Notes: a model not told the origin generated them from the letters alone. Positions 10,963-22,660 are shown, counted from the first letter of the stretch. The stretch: 64,000 nucleotides of DNA from Arachis hypogaea (GCF_003086295.3 NC_092040.1:56461559-56525558); one strand, 5' to 3'. Made by a program: numbers and translations.

Positions 10963-11099
10963 GCTTTGCTCTTCCTTGGCTTTTCACATGGGGTTACAGA
11001 AATAACTTGAGTATTCAAACATTGGTGGGCTAAGGTGTGCACCACCTTGGTCAAATTGGTCACAAACTCAAGTGTATCCCACTTCATGGCTTCTTGTCC

Positions 11100-11642
11100 T
11101 TAAAGTAACAAAGTGAGAGAATCGTCTATTGGGGCTTGGGGTGAGTATGAAGGTTCATTATTTTGGAGCGAGGGTTCATGGTAAGAAGGTGGTTCCTTTT
11201 GGTAAAATTGTGGAGGTGGTGTGCATTGAGGTGGTTCTTGGTAGTAATCTTGATAGGGTTGTGGTGGTTCTAAAGGTTCTTGCTCATAATGGTCATAAGA
11301 GTATGGTATGGATGATCGGTGATATGGTGGATATGGATCATAAGAAGGTGCTTGGTATGGAGGGGCTTGTGAGTATGGTTGAGGTTCATGTTGAGGATAA
11401 GATTCATAGGCATATGGTGGTGGTTGATTGACACAAAAAGATTCACCATAGCTATTGAATTGACATGCATTAGGATGAGAATTATACCTATAAGTATCCG
11501 GAGGTTGTTGCCAATAGGAGTGATCAATTCCTTGAGGCTCCTCCCATCTTGGAGTGTTCCATCCTTGGTACATGTTATCATTAAAGTCCACATTTCCTAC
11601 AACACAATTCGAACCAAACTCATAACCAAAGTGAGAATTCAT
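11100..11642 (-). CDS. Element C first protein, proline/tyrosine-rich
   Basis: The first ATG is at 11642 and the frame runs 180 residues. The product is strikingly low in complexity: after residue 70 it is mostly P, Y, Q, E, S and H (PPY- and PSY-type repeats). The N-terminal part holds W/G-rich phrases (YQGWN, RWEEPQG) comparable to the NGGWE phrases of the element 1 protein. It begins about 110 bases after the primer site, where gag would start, and lacks a zinc knuckle. The following protein lies in another frame. Likely a structural protein of a non-autonomous retroelement; function not established. Confidence 0.5.
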   Translation of the reverse strand: MNSHFGYEFGSNCVVGNVDFNDNMYQGWNTPRWEEPQGIDHSYWQQPPDTYRYNSHPNACQFNSYGESFCVNQPPPYAYESYPQHEPQPYSQAPPYQAPSYDPYPPYHRSSIPYSYDHYEQEPLEPPQPYQDYYQEPPQCTPPPQFYQKEPPSYHEPSLQNNEPSYSPQAPIDDSLTLLL

Positions 11643-11749
11643 AATGGAAAAACAAAATAAAACTAACAAAAACTAGAAAACAAGCAAAAGACAAGCTATT
11701 CACACTATTCACATATGTACAATAACCAATAACATAACACCATTGCAAC

Positions 11750-11767
11750 TCCCCGGTAATGGCGCCA
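11750..11767 (-). other. Primer binding site of element C
   Basis: On the minus strand TGGCGCCATTACCGGGGA lies three bases after the LTR end; it differs at two positions from the tRNA-Asp complement used by the other elements. Confidence 0.75.
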
Positions 11768-11770
11768 TTT

Positions 11771-13243
11771 TGATGATTAGATTTTTGACGGTTTAGAATT
11801 TCACAAATGAAATCTCGTTGTAAAGTATAGTCTCTAAACCAACAATAATCCCTTCATACAAAAGTTTTGTTTGTCACAAGTACAAACCCATGAAATCTAT
11901 AAACCGAAGTATTTAAACCTCGGGTCGTCCTCCCTAGGAATTACAATAAAGTGTCTTGTTATTGGTTATGAGATATTTTGGGATTTTTAAGATTTTAGAC
12001 AAGAAATATAAATGGCAAAGAAAATAAACTAACAACTAACAAAGCTCTTGGCAAGATATGAGTACTAGAAATCCTATCCTAGTTATCCTCCTCAATTTTG
12101 ATGAGAATTGTTCATTGCTCCCACTTAGTTAACCTCTAACCATGGAGGAAAGTCAAGTGGATGAATCAATTTGATTCCTCAAGTCCTAATCAACTCCCAA
12201 AGGAGAGACTAGCTTTAAAGGCATTCAAATCAATTAGCAACTTCTAATTATCAATCAACAAAGAAATTAGATAACTCAAGAGTCACTAATTACTCAACCA
12301 AAGTCAAGAGGAACAAAATCTATACTAAAACTAAAAGAGGCATTTTATCAAACATATAAGAGGCATAAAAGGAAAGCATATGAAATCTATAACAAGAACG
12401 AAATCTAACAACAATTATTGCAAGGGATTAACAACAACAACTAAAAGAAACACAAGTATTATTGAATTACCTTGAATTGAATTGAAATAAAAGAGAAGGA
12501 ACAATAGTAGATCTACAACAAAATACAAGAACAACATAAAGGAAATTACAATAAAAGAATAGAGGAACAAGATATAGAAGCAATGAATTGAAATGTAGAA
12601 GTAGAAGAAAGAATGAATGAAAAGCTAGATCTAAGAACTAAACCAAATCCTAATCCTAATTCTAGAGAGAAGAGAGAGCTTCTCTCTCTAGAAACTACTT
12701 CTAACTAATCCTAATGTGTAAAAATGAATTTAATCCCCTTGCTCTTCATTCCTTGGCTTTAAATAGCATTTCTGGCGCCAAAGTTGGTTGAGATTGGGCA
12801 CCACAACCCTTGAAAATTCGTTGGCCACGTTTTTATTAAAAAATCATAAACCAACACCGACGCGTACGCGCACAGCACGCGTACGCGTCCATAGGGTAAT
12901 TCGCAAGTTGCGTGCAAGCGCCAGGTGCGCGTGCGCGTCCATGGGCGAGTTCAACTTCTTTGACTTTTCATAATTTCTCCAATTTGCATGCTTTCCTCTT
13001 CACTCCTTTGATCCATTCCTAGCCTTTTCAATCTGAAATCACTAACAAACATATCAAGGCATCTAGTGGAATCAAAGGTGAATAAAAACCATCAAATTAA
13101 AGGTCTAAAAGCATGTTTTCACATCTAAGCACAAATAAGGAGACAATCACAAAACTATGCTATTTCATTGAATAAATGTGGGTAAAAGGTCATAAAATTC
13201 CCTAAAATCAATACAAGATAAACTGTCAAAATGGGGTTTATCA
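11771..13243 (-). mobile_element. Element C 5' LTR, 1473 bp
   Basis: On the minus strand it starts TGATAAACCCC and ends ATCATCA, followed by the primer site. It has the same length as the solo LTR at 14861-16333 and is similar throughout, so they form one family. U3 has ACGCGTACGCG-type palindromes (12859-12942), followed on the minus strand by a TATA-like CTATTTAAAG (12757-12766). The next bases, ATCAT (13244-13248), should be its target duplication. Confidence 0.85.
12757..12766 (-). promoter_or_regulatory. TATA-like box, element C LTR
   Basis: CTATTTAAAG on the minus strand, about 95 bases downstream of the CpG-rich palindromes; identical in the related solo LTR at 15338. Confidence 0.45.
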
Positions 13244-14311
13244 ATCATGACTTGAGAAAACCTTCAATTCATTCATGCAAAAATTGTCCACCCTCACCTC
13301 TCAGTTTCTCATTTGAAAATTTTTCTTCGCTTGTTTTTGCCTTAACACAAAGTTTCCTCCAAGATCCATATGACTCATCCCACCAACCACAAAATTCATC
13401 CCACAACTCACAAAACTCATTCCACACCCCTCAAGACAACTTTACCACAACACACCCATGTCACCAAAATAACTCTCAACCTTCATCTTTTGAGCTAGTA
13501 GCTGAGGATTTTGTTCAAAAGTCCATAGAATTTTCGGAAAGGCAAGAAACAATCCTGGAAAGAGCAAGAGACCATCTTCAAGAAGATGGATGAACACTTG
13601 GAGAACATAAGGAAACACTCAGAACCGCTAAGCAAGGGAGATGAAGATCACTTAATGGATGTGAAGAAGGAAGTGGAAGAGCAAGAAGAAGAGGCCCTTG
13701 TGTCAAGCAAAATTTTAATGAAGAATGAGGTGGAGGAGGCATTTGAACCTAAAACTGCATATCCACAGAAGCCACTTGAGATGACAAAGGAACATGAAGA
13801 CTCATAACCTCCACAAACTTTCCTGAACCAAAGATGCTTAACACTTGAATCTGTGATTGAAAGATATGAAGATGAGATGAAGAAATATTGGAAAGAACAA
13901 TAGATCTCCTCCATGAAAGTGCTATTAAATAAAATGTTGAGTGCAAAAGAGAAAGTAGGGAAACAAGAAAGTGAGGAAGACAATCAAGGAAATTCACACT
14001 CAAGTGAAGCAGAGAAGTACATAGAGGGAGAGCTCATGGAACCAGCAATTCAAAAGACTTTTGATGAAGAAAACACTCCAACAATCACACAACCACCAAG
14101 TCTTGATATCCAAGAAGTGAAGGCAACTAACAAGAGTACCAATCCTACCCTTGATCCAGCAAGCAAGCTCAATCAAGCCATTAACAAAAGGAAGCTTGTT
14201 GAGGAAAGACCAAGACAGTGGACAATAGCTGAATCGTCTCATCCCTTGAGGTCATTCCTCTTAACAAACTGGAAGAAGAGGAAGAAAGTGAAGAACAACA
14301 TGTCAAGCTAA
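13244..14311 (+). pseudogene. Element 2 protein, broken homologue of the element 1 protein
   Basis: Coding similarity to element 1 is spread over three frames: 13244-13593, 13586-13807 and 13913-14311. At least one frameshift (about 13590) and stops at 13805 and in the interval before 13913 break it. The 5' end was cut away by insertion of element C. The C-terminal third aligns well with element 1 (shared phrases such as HSSEAEKYIE and LRSFLLTN) and ends in a lysine-rich tail that element 1 lost by a TGG-to-TAG change. No enzymatic domain is seen. Confidence 0.55.
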
Positions 14312-14860
14312 TGACACTAAAAGAGCGCTCTGTGGGAGGCAACCCAACCTTACGTAACATGTCATTTCTCTGCTTGGTTTATTTTCTTCCTTTGCTTTGT
14401 TTAAATTTCAATAAATTGGCATATGATTACATTCTGAGTTTGGTGTTGCCCTGCAACAATCTATTTTCAATCTCTATGGATGATTGCATCCAATCTGAAT
14501 TGAAAGTGTCACACTAAGATTCTAAGTTTGGTGTGCCACTTATTTCCTATGCAATCTATTCAGTAGCACCACTTGTCTACATAATCATAATGCCTTGCAG
14601 TGTTATCTTTCTTTTAGTTAGACAATTTTAGTTTTCTCTTTGTTTTAGTCATTTTCTAGTTTTTAATGCTTTTTTTTATTAACTGTTTTTGTTAATACAT
14701 CACCAAGAAATCCTTATTCATGACAGATTCTTGGCTTGGTGGTTGTATTTAACATATAACAATTTTATTTAGTCTTAGTTCAAATAAAATAGACATGTGA
14801 TTGCATTCTAAGTTTGCTGTTGCTATACAACAAAATTTGCTTCTAATCTTTACTGGATAC

Positions 14861-16333
14861 TGATAAACCCCATTTGTATGGTTTATCTTGTATTAATTTT
14901 AAGGGATTTTATGATCTTTTACCCACATTTATTCAATGAAATAGCATAGTTTTGGGATTGTCTCCTTATTTGAGCTTAGATGTGAAAACATGCTTTTAGA
15001 CCTTTAATTTGATGATTTTTATTCACCTTTGATTCCACTAGATGTCTTGATATGTTTGTTAGTGATTTCAAATTGAAAAGGCTAGGAATGGATCAAAGGA
15101 GTGAAGAGAAAAGCATGCAAAGTGGAGAAATCATGAAAAACCAAAGAGTTGAACTCACCCATGGACGCGCGCGCGCACCTGGCGCTTGCGCGCACCTTGC
15201 GAATTACCCCATGGACGCGTACGCGTGCTGTGCGCGTACGCGTCGGTGTTGGTTTATGATTTTTTAATAAAAACGTGGCCAGCGAATTCAGAAGGGTTGT
15301 AGGGCCCAATCCCAACTAACTTTGGCGCCAAAAATGCTATTTAAAGCCAAGGATTGAAGAGCAAGGGGGATTCCATTCATTTTTACACATTAGGATTAGT
15401 TAGAAGTAGTTTCTAGAGAGAGAAGCTCTCTCTTCTCTCTAGAATTAGGATTAGGATTAGGTTTAGTTCTTAGATCTAGGTTTTCATTCATTCTTTCTTC
15501 TACTTCTACCTTTCAATTCCTTGTTGTTACATTCATCTTACTCTATTCTTTTGTTGTAATTTCCTTTATGTTGTTCTTATACTTTGTTGTAGATCTACTC
15601 TTATCCCTTCTATTTTCTTTCCATTCAATTCAAGGTAATTCAAAACAAATGTGTTTCTTTTAATTGTTGTTGTTAATTCCTTTCAATAATTATTGTTAGA
15701 TTTCATTCTTGTTGTCAATTTACTATCCTTTTCTTTTTTGCCTTCTAAGTGTTTGATGAAATGCTTGGTTGGATTTTAGTGTAGGTTTTGTTCCTCTTGG
15801 CATAGGTAGAGTAATTAGTAACTCTTGAGTTATCTGATTCCTTTGTTGATTGATAATTAGAAGTTGCTAATTGATTTGAATGCCTCTAAAGCTAGTCTTT
15901 CCTTTAGGAGTTGATTAGGACTTGAGGAATCAAATTGATTCATCCACTTGACTTTCCTCCATGGTCAGAGGTTAACTAAGTGGGATTAATGGACAATTTG
16001 TTATCATAATTGAGGAGGATAACTTGGATAGAACTTCTAGTACTCATATCTTGCCAAGAGCATTGTTAGTTGTTAGTTTATTTCCTTTGCCATTTATATT
16101 TCTTGTCTAAAATCTCAAAAACCCCAAAATAACTCACAAGCAACAACAAGACACTTTATTGTAATTCCTAGGGAGAACGACCCGAGGTTCAATACTTCGG
16201 TTTATATATTTTTAGAGGTTTGTACTAGTGACAAACAACTTTTTGTATGAAAGGATTATTGATTGGTTTAGAAACTATACTTGCAACGAGAATTCATTTG
16301 TGAAATTCTATACCATCAAAAATCCAATCATCG
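14861..16333 (+). mobile_element. Solo LTR of the element C family, 1473 bp
   Basis: It starts TGATAAACCCC and ends ATCATCG, flanked by GATAC on both sides (14856-14860 and 16334-16338). The terminal base appears changed from A to G relative to the C LTR. It carries CpG-rich palindromes (15163-15243) and a TATA-like box at 15338, and lies opposite in orientation to element C. The flanks continue the element 2 sequence, so it is an independent insertion. Confidence 0.85.
15338..15347 (+). promoter_or_regulatory. TATA-like box, C-family solo LTR
   Basis: CTATTTAAAG about 95 bases downstream of the CpG-rich palindromes, as in the other copy. Confidence 0.45.
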
Positions 16334-17547
16334 GATACTTGCATCAACTCCAAGTGAAGGTGTCACTCTAAGTTTGGTGTGCCACTCATTCTTTATGCAA
16401 TGTATCATGCACACCATCTTATTTTTGCAATCACAATGTCTCTGTTTCTCTGTGCCTTCATGGTTATCTTTAATTTTGCTTGCTTAAAACACATGTACTA
16501 CTAACATTTCATTGTGTAAGACACTCATGATCCATCTTAGCCCTATCACCGCTGTTCTAATTGTTGCTTGAGGATGAGCAAGCATTCTGAAGTTGGTAGG
16601 GGAAGGGGAAGAATGGGAGGAAAATGACAACAATAGAGAAGATGAATTACAAGGTAGTAAAGTTCCCTTTCCTCTCATTTGTTTCCAGCACTTTAAATTG
16701 CATGATTGTCTTTATCTTCTCTGTTTACATGTGTGTATGAATAAGCATAGCCTGAATTTTGATCTGTAACATGTTGCTATGCCACTATGACTACCAACTT
16801 GAGTTTTGTAAAGTTCAAAGCGGTAAAGTATCACGATCATAAACAAACAAGGAATTAAAGAAGAACTTAGCATGCGCATACAAGTAGTGAAAGGCTAGTA
16901 TGGTTAATTGTTGCTCAATTGCATTAGATTTTACTTAGTTGAAGCTCTCATCTAGGACATTTTGTGAAATCTTTTGAAATCATGAAAACCTTGAAGAAGC
17001 AATTACAAATTAAGGCAAGAAAAGCAAAAGGGAAAGAATGAGAAAGCTGAAGGCTTTGAGTACCAATGACAATTAATTTGTTAAGTACTTGTGGTGTTTA
17101 TGTATCAATCAAAAAGCTTGAAAACAAAACACTTAGAGTCAAGGCTAGGCTCAAGTGCAAAAGCACTCCCTCAAAGCTCAAGGCTCTGAGCATCAATGAT
17201 TGGAGAGAAAAGAAAAAAAACAAATAAGCTTAAAGAAGTCCTCTAATTAATTGCTTGTGGTGCTTGTGTATCAAGTGGTAATACTTGAAAACAAAGCATT
17301 TAGAGTCGTAGCTTTGTTATCAACTCATGGGGCAAAGCATCCAAAAGGAGAAGCTAATAAGAAAATCAAAAGCTTGATTCAAGGAAGAAATATAAGGAAA
17401 AGATTTCATAAATTGAGCTAGATAGAAGCATCAATCATTTATATTTCGTTTGTGATTGTGGCATGCATAGAAAACTAGCCAACCATGAACATTGAGTTGC
17501 TATTCTTCTTACCTTGGATTGTCAATCTCTATTGTATGATTCTTCTC

Positions 17548-17583
17548 TTGCTTAGGGACAAGCAAGGTTTAAGTTTGGTGTTG
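17548..17583 (+). other. Hairpin H2 plus PPT-like motif, element 2
   Basis: TTGCTTAGGGACAAGCAA keeps six of the seven stem pairs, followed by GGTTTAAGTTTGGTGTTG and then the LTR. Spacing from hairpin to LTR is 18 bases, as in element 1. Confidence 0.6.
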
Positions 17584-18100
17584 TGATGACATGTCATTAT
17601 GTCATGTTTTTCTATGCTTTTTCATACAAGAAATTGATGATTAGTGCTTAAATATTGAATGCTTTTGTGCTTAAATGGTATATTTCCTTGATCTTTTGAT
17701 TTTAAAAACTTTGTAGGAAATAAGTAGAAAAAGTAGCAAAAAAAGCACAAATTCAACTAAAAAGAGAAAAGAAGAATTTTGGGACACACTTTAAAGTTTA
17801 AGCACACTTTTGACCATGTATCCTTGGCCTTATTATCATGAAATATCATGCATTAATACTTATGCATGCATGCATTTAATTAGAATGAGTTAATTGAATA
17901 AGCTTTACGGCATTACTAATTAATTAAAATCAATGCAAGCATGCTTGTAATACGTTATTAAAGCCAATTGCAAAAGAACAAATCAGGCTTTAACGATTAA
18001 TGCATTGGCATTATTAATGAAAGCATGCAATGTATCAGCGTTCATAAAGCTCTATACATTATTAAAGTATATGAATTGCATGCATGTAACGTTCACAATA

Positions 18101-18340
18101 AATGAACGCTAGCGTTCATTAAGCAAGGGAAGCTTGGCACCAAAAAAAAAAAGGGGGCAAGGAAGAGCGTTCAATTAAATGAACGCTAGCGTTCACATAA
18201 GCAAACTTTCTCGGGCATTCACCATGAAGGGAATGGTGCGCACTAAAAGACCATCAAAGCAAGAAGCCACGTTCAAAGAAGTGAACGTAGCGTTCGTTCT
18301 TGTGAACGTTTTCGGGCTTATGGAAGCTTGGAAGCAAGGC
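18101..18340 (+). repeat. GAACGCTAGCGTTC palindrome array
   Basis: Perfect palindromes AATGAACGCTAGCGTTCATT (18101-18120) and TGAACGCTAGCGTTCA (18180-18195) are followed by GTGAACGTAGCGTTC-like half-sites. The array continues beyond the SINE at 22500-22650. It lies upstream of the TATA box at 22871. Confidence 0.8.
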
Positions 18341-18459
18341 CAGCGCACTAAGAGCCCAACAAAGCAAAGGGTAGCATTCAAAGAAGTGAACTCAGTAATC
18401 AACTTGGGTTGGTCGAGTGGTCAGCTCACTCGTCCGCTTAAGCAAGTGTCGGGGGTTCG

Positions 18460-21400
18460 TGTAACGACCCAATTTTCAGTACGCCTAGGACATACCAGAA
18501 ACTGAGTGCTACCAATTTGTCATCCTAATTATTATCTATTATTTATTATATGAGCCTGGTTCGTTGTTAAAAGCGTAGTTAGTTAGCGAGGCACTTTTTT
18601 TTCCTGAAAACGTTTGAATTAATAAACAAAATCATTTATAATCAATTCACAAATAATAATAGATAAAACAGTTATAAGCAACCACACATAAATACATCAC
18701 AAGCAGCTAACAACATTTAGTGATCCAGCCTTTATTAGAGTATAGACTTTTAGTTAGAACACCCTAGATATAGCTAGATAATAACTATATACATATATAT
18801 ACATACAACATCCCAGGCCCTGACCTGTTCAAGAAGTCCCTAAGCTGGCACCCAGGCTAGTCTAGACTCTATACTCATCTATTCCCTCTAAACTACTAAA
18901 GCGAGGGAAAGTACGCTCTAAGTCTTCAAAACTCAAGTCAGGTGGAACGTCACCAAAAGGTACAACATCATCTGCTACTCCTCTGCACGATCATATGTCA
19001 TCAAAGAGCGTCTCTCAAGTACTTCATCGAGTGGCCAGATAACAGCAACATCGTACGGAGGACTTAGGCTAAAGTTTGTAGAAAAGCGGGGTGCAGACGT
19101 TGGCTGGCCTCATAGTATATACATATAAACAGGTAACGGAGTTCACTCTAGACTCAGAAAACTATTTAGAGTGGAATCCTTTCTGTGAACGATTGTCAGC
19201 GAACTACGGAAGGGTACTTATGCTTCCATCTGAAGGGGGAAGGGAGAGAGAAGGGGTAAGAATTGGGGAGTTCTTAGTAGGGTCGGGGTTATTAGTTAAG
19301 TTCATTAATTCCGTGTTATTTAGCAGGTAAATAGCAGAATACATAAAAAACAGTAAATAGAAGATACAGATAAATAGAGAAGATAGAGAAAACAGATAGC
19401 AGAACACAAACAGAAGGATACAAGAAAATACAAAACAGACACAGAGAATAGAATACAAACAAGGAAAACATACATTCATACCACAATCATAACAAAGGAA
19501 ATGCACTACCAAGTATGATGCATGTCTAGCCCTAGTGCAGGTAATGAGCTCATTTGTCGGTTACATACCCGCTCCCGACGTTACCCGGAGTCCTCTGACC
19601 AGATAAGGCTTTCCTGTTGGCAATGTCCCTCGCAAGAGTCCTTTGACTTGTGAGGAAAACCACTGCAAGAGTCCTTTGACTTGCATGGCAGAGCTAGTTA
19701 ACTTATATCTGCCCAACACACTCTTTGTAAGAGTCCTTTGACTTACAGGAGCATACACACACACTCTCAATGTAAGAGTCCTTTGACTTACAGGAGCATA
19801 TACACACACTCTCACTGTAAGAGTCCTTTGACTTACAGGAGTATATGCTAGTCGTGTGTTCTCGATACCTCTGTAAGAGTCCTCTGACTTACAGAATAGC
19901 ATTATAGCTAAGTATCCCAGGAAAGCACTCTCAGTGGTCGTACCACCATCTATCTGACTGCCTTCACGCAGCAGATCATCACATAATCATTCTCATTATC
20001 ATCATCACTTTCACATTCTTATGCAGTACCTCTTTCTTTCTCTGTTCAATCATGCTATACAAACTTTACAGCTTTTACTTTTACAACATCGTAACTCAAA
20101 CCATTTCTCTTTATCACATTACTCTTTTCTCTTTGTCTTCTTACTTTGCTCTGGTTACTCTTTTCTCTGTATCCCTTTATTCTGCTTTGGTTACTCTGTT
20201 CTCTGTGCTTCTTTACTCTGTTCTGATTTCTCTGTTTAACGTATGTATTTAAAGCTTATGTAAATTTCGGTATGAATAGTTAGTTTGTCCCAAGTATAGG
20301 TTCATTAAGTCTATACTGAAACGGTTTAACTTTTCATATAATACCTAACCCTATTCGCAATTCCAGGACTAACTATGTTGCCCTAGTTCGTTGACTAGTC
20401 TTTGTCTGTTTTTCTGTCATTAAAACTTTACAGACTTTTCTTTGGTTTTTTTTATCTTTTCTTTAACTTTTTATCTTTCATTTATCTTTGCCTCACTAAT
20501 ATGTTCTTACCACTCCCTAAGTATTTTATGAAGGTAATTATGAGATTCTGCGCTTAAAGTTGTCTTTCTAAAGCTTTTACAGAAAACTGCCTTTTCCGCA
20601 TTATTTTATTAGTTTTATTAAAATATTATTTTTAATTAAATATTATTATTTAATATTTCATTATTATTTATTATTTTATCATTAATTTTTCGAAAATTAC
20701 CCCTTTTTAACTTTTAACCTTTAAAAATTCACTTTTTACCACGCGTAACTTTTAATATTTCTACTTTAACCACCCTACCTTTCATAAATTACAAAATAAC
20801 CCCTCAAACACCAAAATATTTACTTCCTTGCCCTTTCTAAGATCTAAAAGGTGTTCTTCAATGTTCTTCACCACACTCAAATTGTTCTTCATGTTCTTCA
20901 TAAATTCTTCAGATTCTTTCTCTGTTTTTACCCGTTTTTCAGTCTTTTCAGCAACCGATTTTTACCATAATTCAAAATAAAATTGCAGCCACTAAAACCC
21001 CATCTTTTCTACATGATTTCAACATAAATTGAACCTCAATTTAAGCTTAGGGTTTCGTTTTTCCAGCTGCCCAAGAACATGAACTTTAAAGCTTGAATTT
21101 CATCAAATTTCATCAAAATTTTACCAAATTTTCACCAAGAATCAATCATATATGCAACCAATTTTTAGCACAGCCAATTTATACAACATTCACACAAATC
21201 AAACACAAATAATCAAGATTAATTTCGTGACACCCTACCTGGTTTTGCTGCTCCTAATTCGGTTAAACTTTCAGGTGGTCCTTAAGCACTTTTTCCTCCT
21301 AAAACACATCAAGAACAACTTTAAATCCACAAACTCTCAACTGACCAAATCTCCCTCAGCACGTTAGGAAGAGATATCTCACCTTAGACATGCTGGAAAT

Positions 21401-22358
21401 TAATGTTTCTTGGCCCTCAAGTCAAGTTAAGCATGATTCCTAAGGAAGAACATCAAGAAAACACATGTTTTGCATGGTTTTCCTTGAAAACCGAATTGAA
21501 GAGGGAGGGAGACAGCCATCTCACCTTGTTTCCAGCCTTGATAAGTTACATGGTTATGTAGAGGAAGAAAAGAGGATCATTTTGGTGAAATCGGAGTTTT
21601 GATTTGAGTTTTGGTTCAGAAGAAATCAAGCTTTGAAGATTAAGTGTCCATGAAAGTTTCTCTCTTTTCTCTCTTGTTATTTTCAGCCAAAATGATGAAA
21701 TGAGACAGCTTTGGAGGTCTTGGGGGTGTAAGGTGAGTTGTGATTGGTTGGCTTGAAGGTAGATTAAAATAATATTAAAATATCTCAGGTGTATAACGAC
21801 TAAAACTAGGTGTATCGGAACACTTGTAAAAACATCTCTAAAAATTATTTTCTGAGCTACTAGCATAAATGACACTAGTAACATATTTATTATGAGAATA
21901 AAACATGTATAATGAGGCCTTAGCATTGCTAAAGTCATCAGAGAGTGCTGGTGCTAAGTTGCACCAGTAAACCGTAAACCCGGTTAAACCGATTTTCTAT
22001 TTTTAACTAAAACAGACCAGGTAACCTTATAATATCATTCAAGCTTTTTCTAATACTAATATAATGATAATATTATACTATTATCTCTCTCCTCTCATGA
22101 ATCAAGTCCGGTTCGTCAAACAGAGGTTATTTACGAAAATCAGAATCAAAACTACCAACCGATACGGTTCAAAAACTAGGTTCTTCGTGACCGCGTTATC
22201 AAGCTTGCCTCGGTAAAGGTTATAGTTTAAGGATGACATAATAATAATGAGGATTGAGATGATTGATGATATAACAGAGGTGTTCCTTTTACTAATCTTC
22301 CAGAGAAATTCGTACTTTCAGAAAAGATCTCATGTACTCGAAAATCAGGGTTGTTACA
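18460..22358 (-). mobile_element. Solo LTR (or LTR-like element) of 3.9 kb, probably minus orientation
   Basis: The termini TGTAACGACCC and GGGTTGTTACA are near-perfect inverted repeats, flanked by GTTCG on both sides (18455-18459 and 22359-22363). The 5-bp duplication and TG...CA ends fit an LTR retroelement. No coding region, primer site or second LTR is seen. Transcript-leader-like sequence on the minus strand (about 21720-21480) suggests minus orientation. It contains the hairpin array at 19631-19893. Very long solo LTRs are known from the Tat/Ogre branch of Ty3/gypsy in legumes; that assignment is inference. Confidence 0.7.
19631..19893 (-). repeat. Tandem array of 22-base hairpin units
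   Basis: Six units start at 19631, 19664, 19726, 19771, 19816 and 19872, each an inverted repeat round AGTCCTTTGAC with about 33-62 bases from one start to the next. Arms are TGTAAG/CTTACA in four units and TGCAAG/CTTGCA in one, a compensating pair. The spacers contain ACACACAC. A looser unit lies near 19587. Confidence 0.85.
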
Positions 22359-22499
22359 GTTCGAATCCCACCTTGTGCATGCAGCAATCCATTGGCCAGC
22401 GGCAGACCCTTAAATGGAGCTCAGATCCGCGACGGATTAGGCCTTGACCTGTCGGGTTAGGGGATACCGTGGGCAACCAAAAAAAGAAGTGAACTCAGT

Positions 22500-22660
22500 G
22501 TTCAAAAGAGTGAACGCCCAAGGAAGCAAGGCACATCAAAGGACCAAGAGAGAGCGTTCGAAGATTGAACGCAGCGTTCAAAAAGTGAACGCTAGGCACA
22601 ATTGGTGCACCAAGGAAAGTGAACGGGGCGTTCACTAATGTGAACAGAGCGCTTCACTGG
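22500..22660 (+). repeat. Continuation of the GAACGC/GCGTTC array
   Basis: Half-sites and imperfect palindromes (GTTCGAAGATTGAACGC, GCGTTCAAAAAGTGAACGC and others) of the same keyword as 18101-18340, interrupted by the SINE. Confidence 0.65.

Larger units (their letters stand above)
7999..13243 (-). mobile_element. Element C, minus-strand non-autonomous LTR retrotransposon (5' LTR and most of the internal part)
   Basis: Read on the minus strand: LTR (13243 to 11771), primer site (11767 to 11750), two protein-coding stretches (11642-11100 and 10962-10006), an H1-like hairpin (9827-9810), a CpG-rich palindrome cluster (about 9620-9360) and the hairpin plus purine-rich tract (8405-8365). It ends without a 3' LTR exactly at the end of the element 1 LTR, which fits element 1 having inserted into C, leaving the 3' LTR of C left of the window. 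C itself interrupts the internal part of element 2 at 13243/13244. Confidence 0.7.
14312..17583 (+). other. Element 2 non-coding 3' region with nested solo LTR
   Basis: Homologous to 2271-4121 of element 1, interrupted at 14861-16333. It keeps the post-ORF hairpin (14332-14347; stem reduced to four pairs), the internal H2 copy (16564-16581), two H3 units (the better one at 17261-17298, loop TGGTAATA) and the LTR-adjacent module. No gene is visible. Confidence 0.6.
18397..22483 (+). mobile_element. tRNA-derived SINE, split by a solo LTR
   Basis: The two halves (18397-18459 and 22364-22483) make about 183 bp. They are flanked by a perfect 16-bp duplication, AAGAAGTGAACTCAGT, at 18381-18396 and 22484-22499. 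The head has a Pol III A box, TGGTCGAGTGG (18410-18420), that fits the consensus exactly, and a B box GGTTCG+AATCC divided by the insertion. The tail is a short A-run. Long target duplication, tRNA-like promoter and A tail together define a SINE. It would have been moved by LINE machinery. The insertion inside its promoter should have silenced it. Confidence 0.85.

Noticed and set aside
18397..18459. Possible tRNA gene (A box and start of a B box)
   Set aside because: Flanking 16-bp duplication, A tail and non-tRNA body show a SINE; the cloverleaf is incomplete and split.
19631..19893. CRISPR-like regular repeats
   Set aside because: Plant nuclear context, unequal spacers that are themselves partly repeated, no cas genes.
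20021..20252. Hydrophobic small proteins of 66-72 codons
   Set aside because: T/C-rich imperfect repeats (CTCTGTTCTCTG) inside the 3.9-kb LTR, two overlapping frames, no start context.
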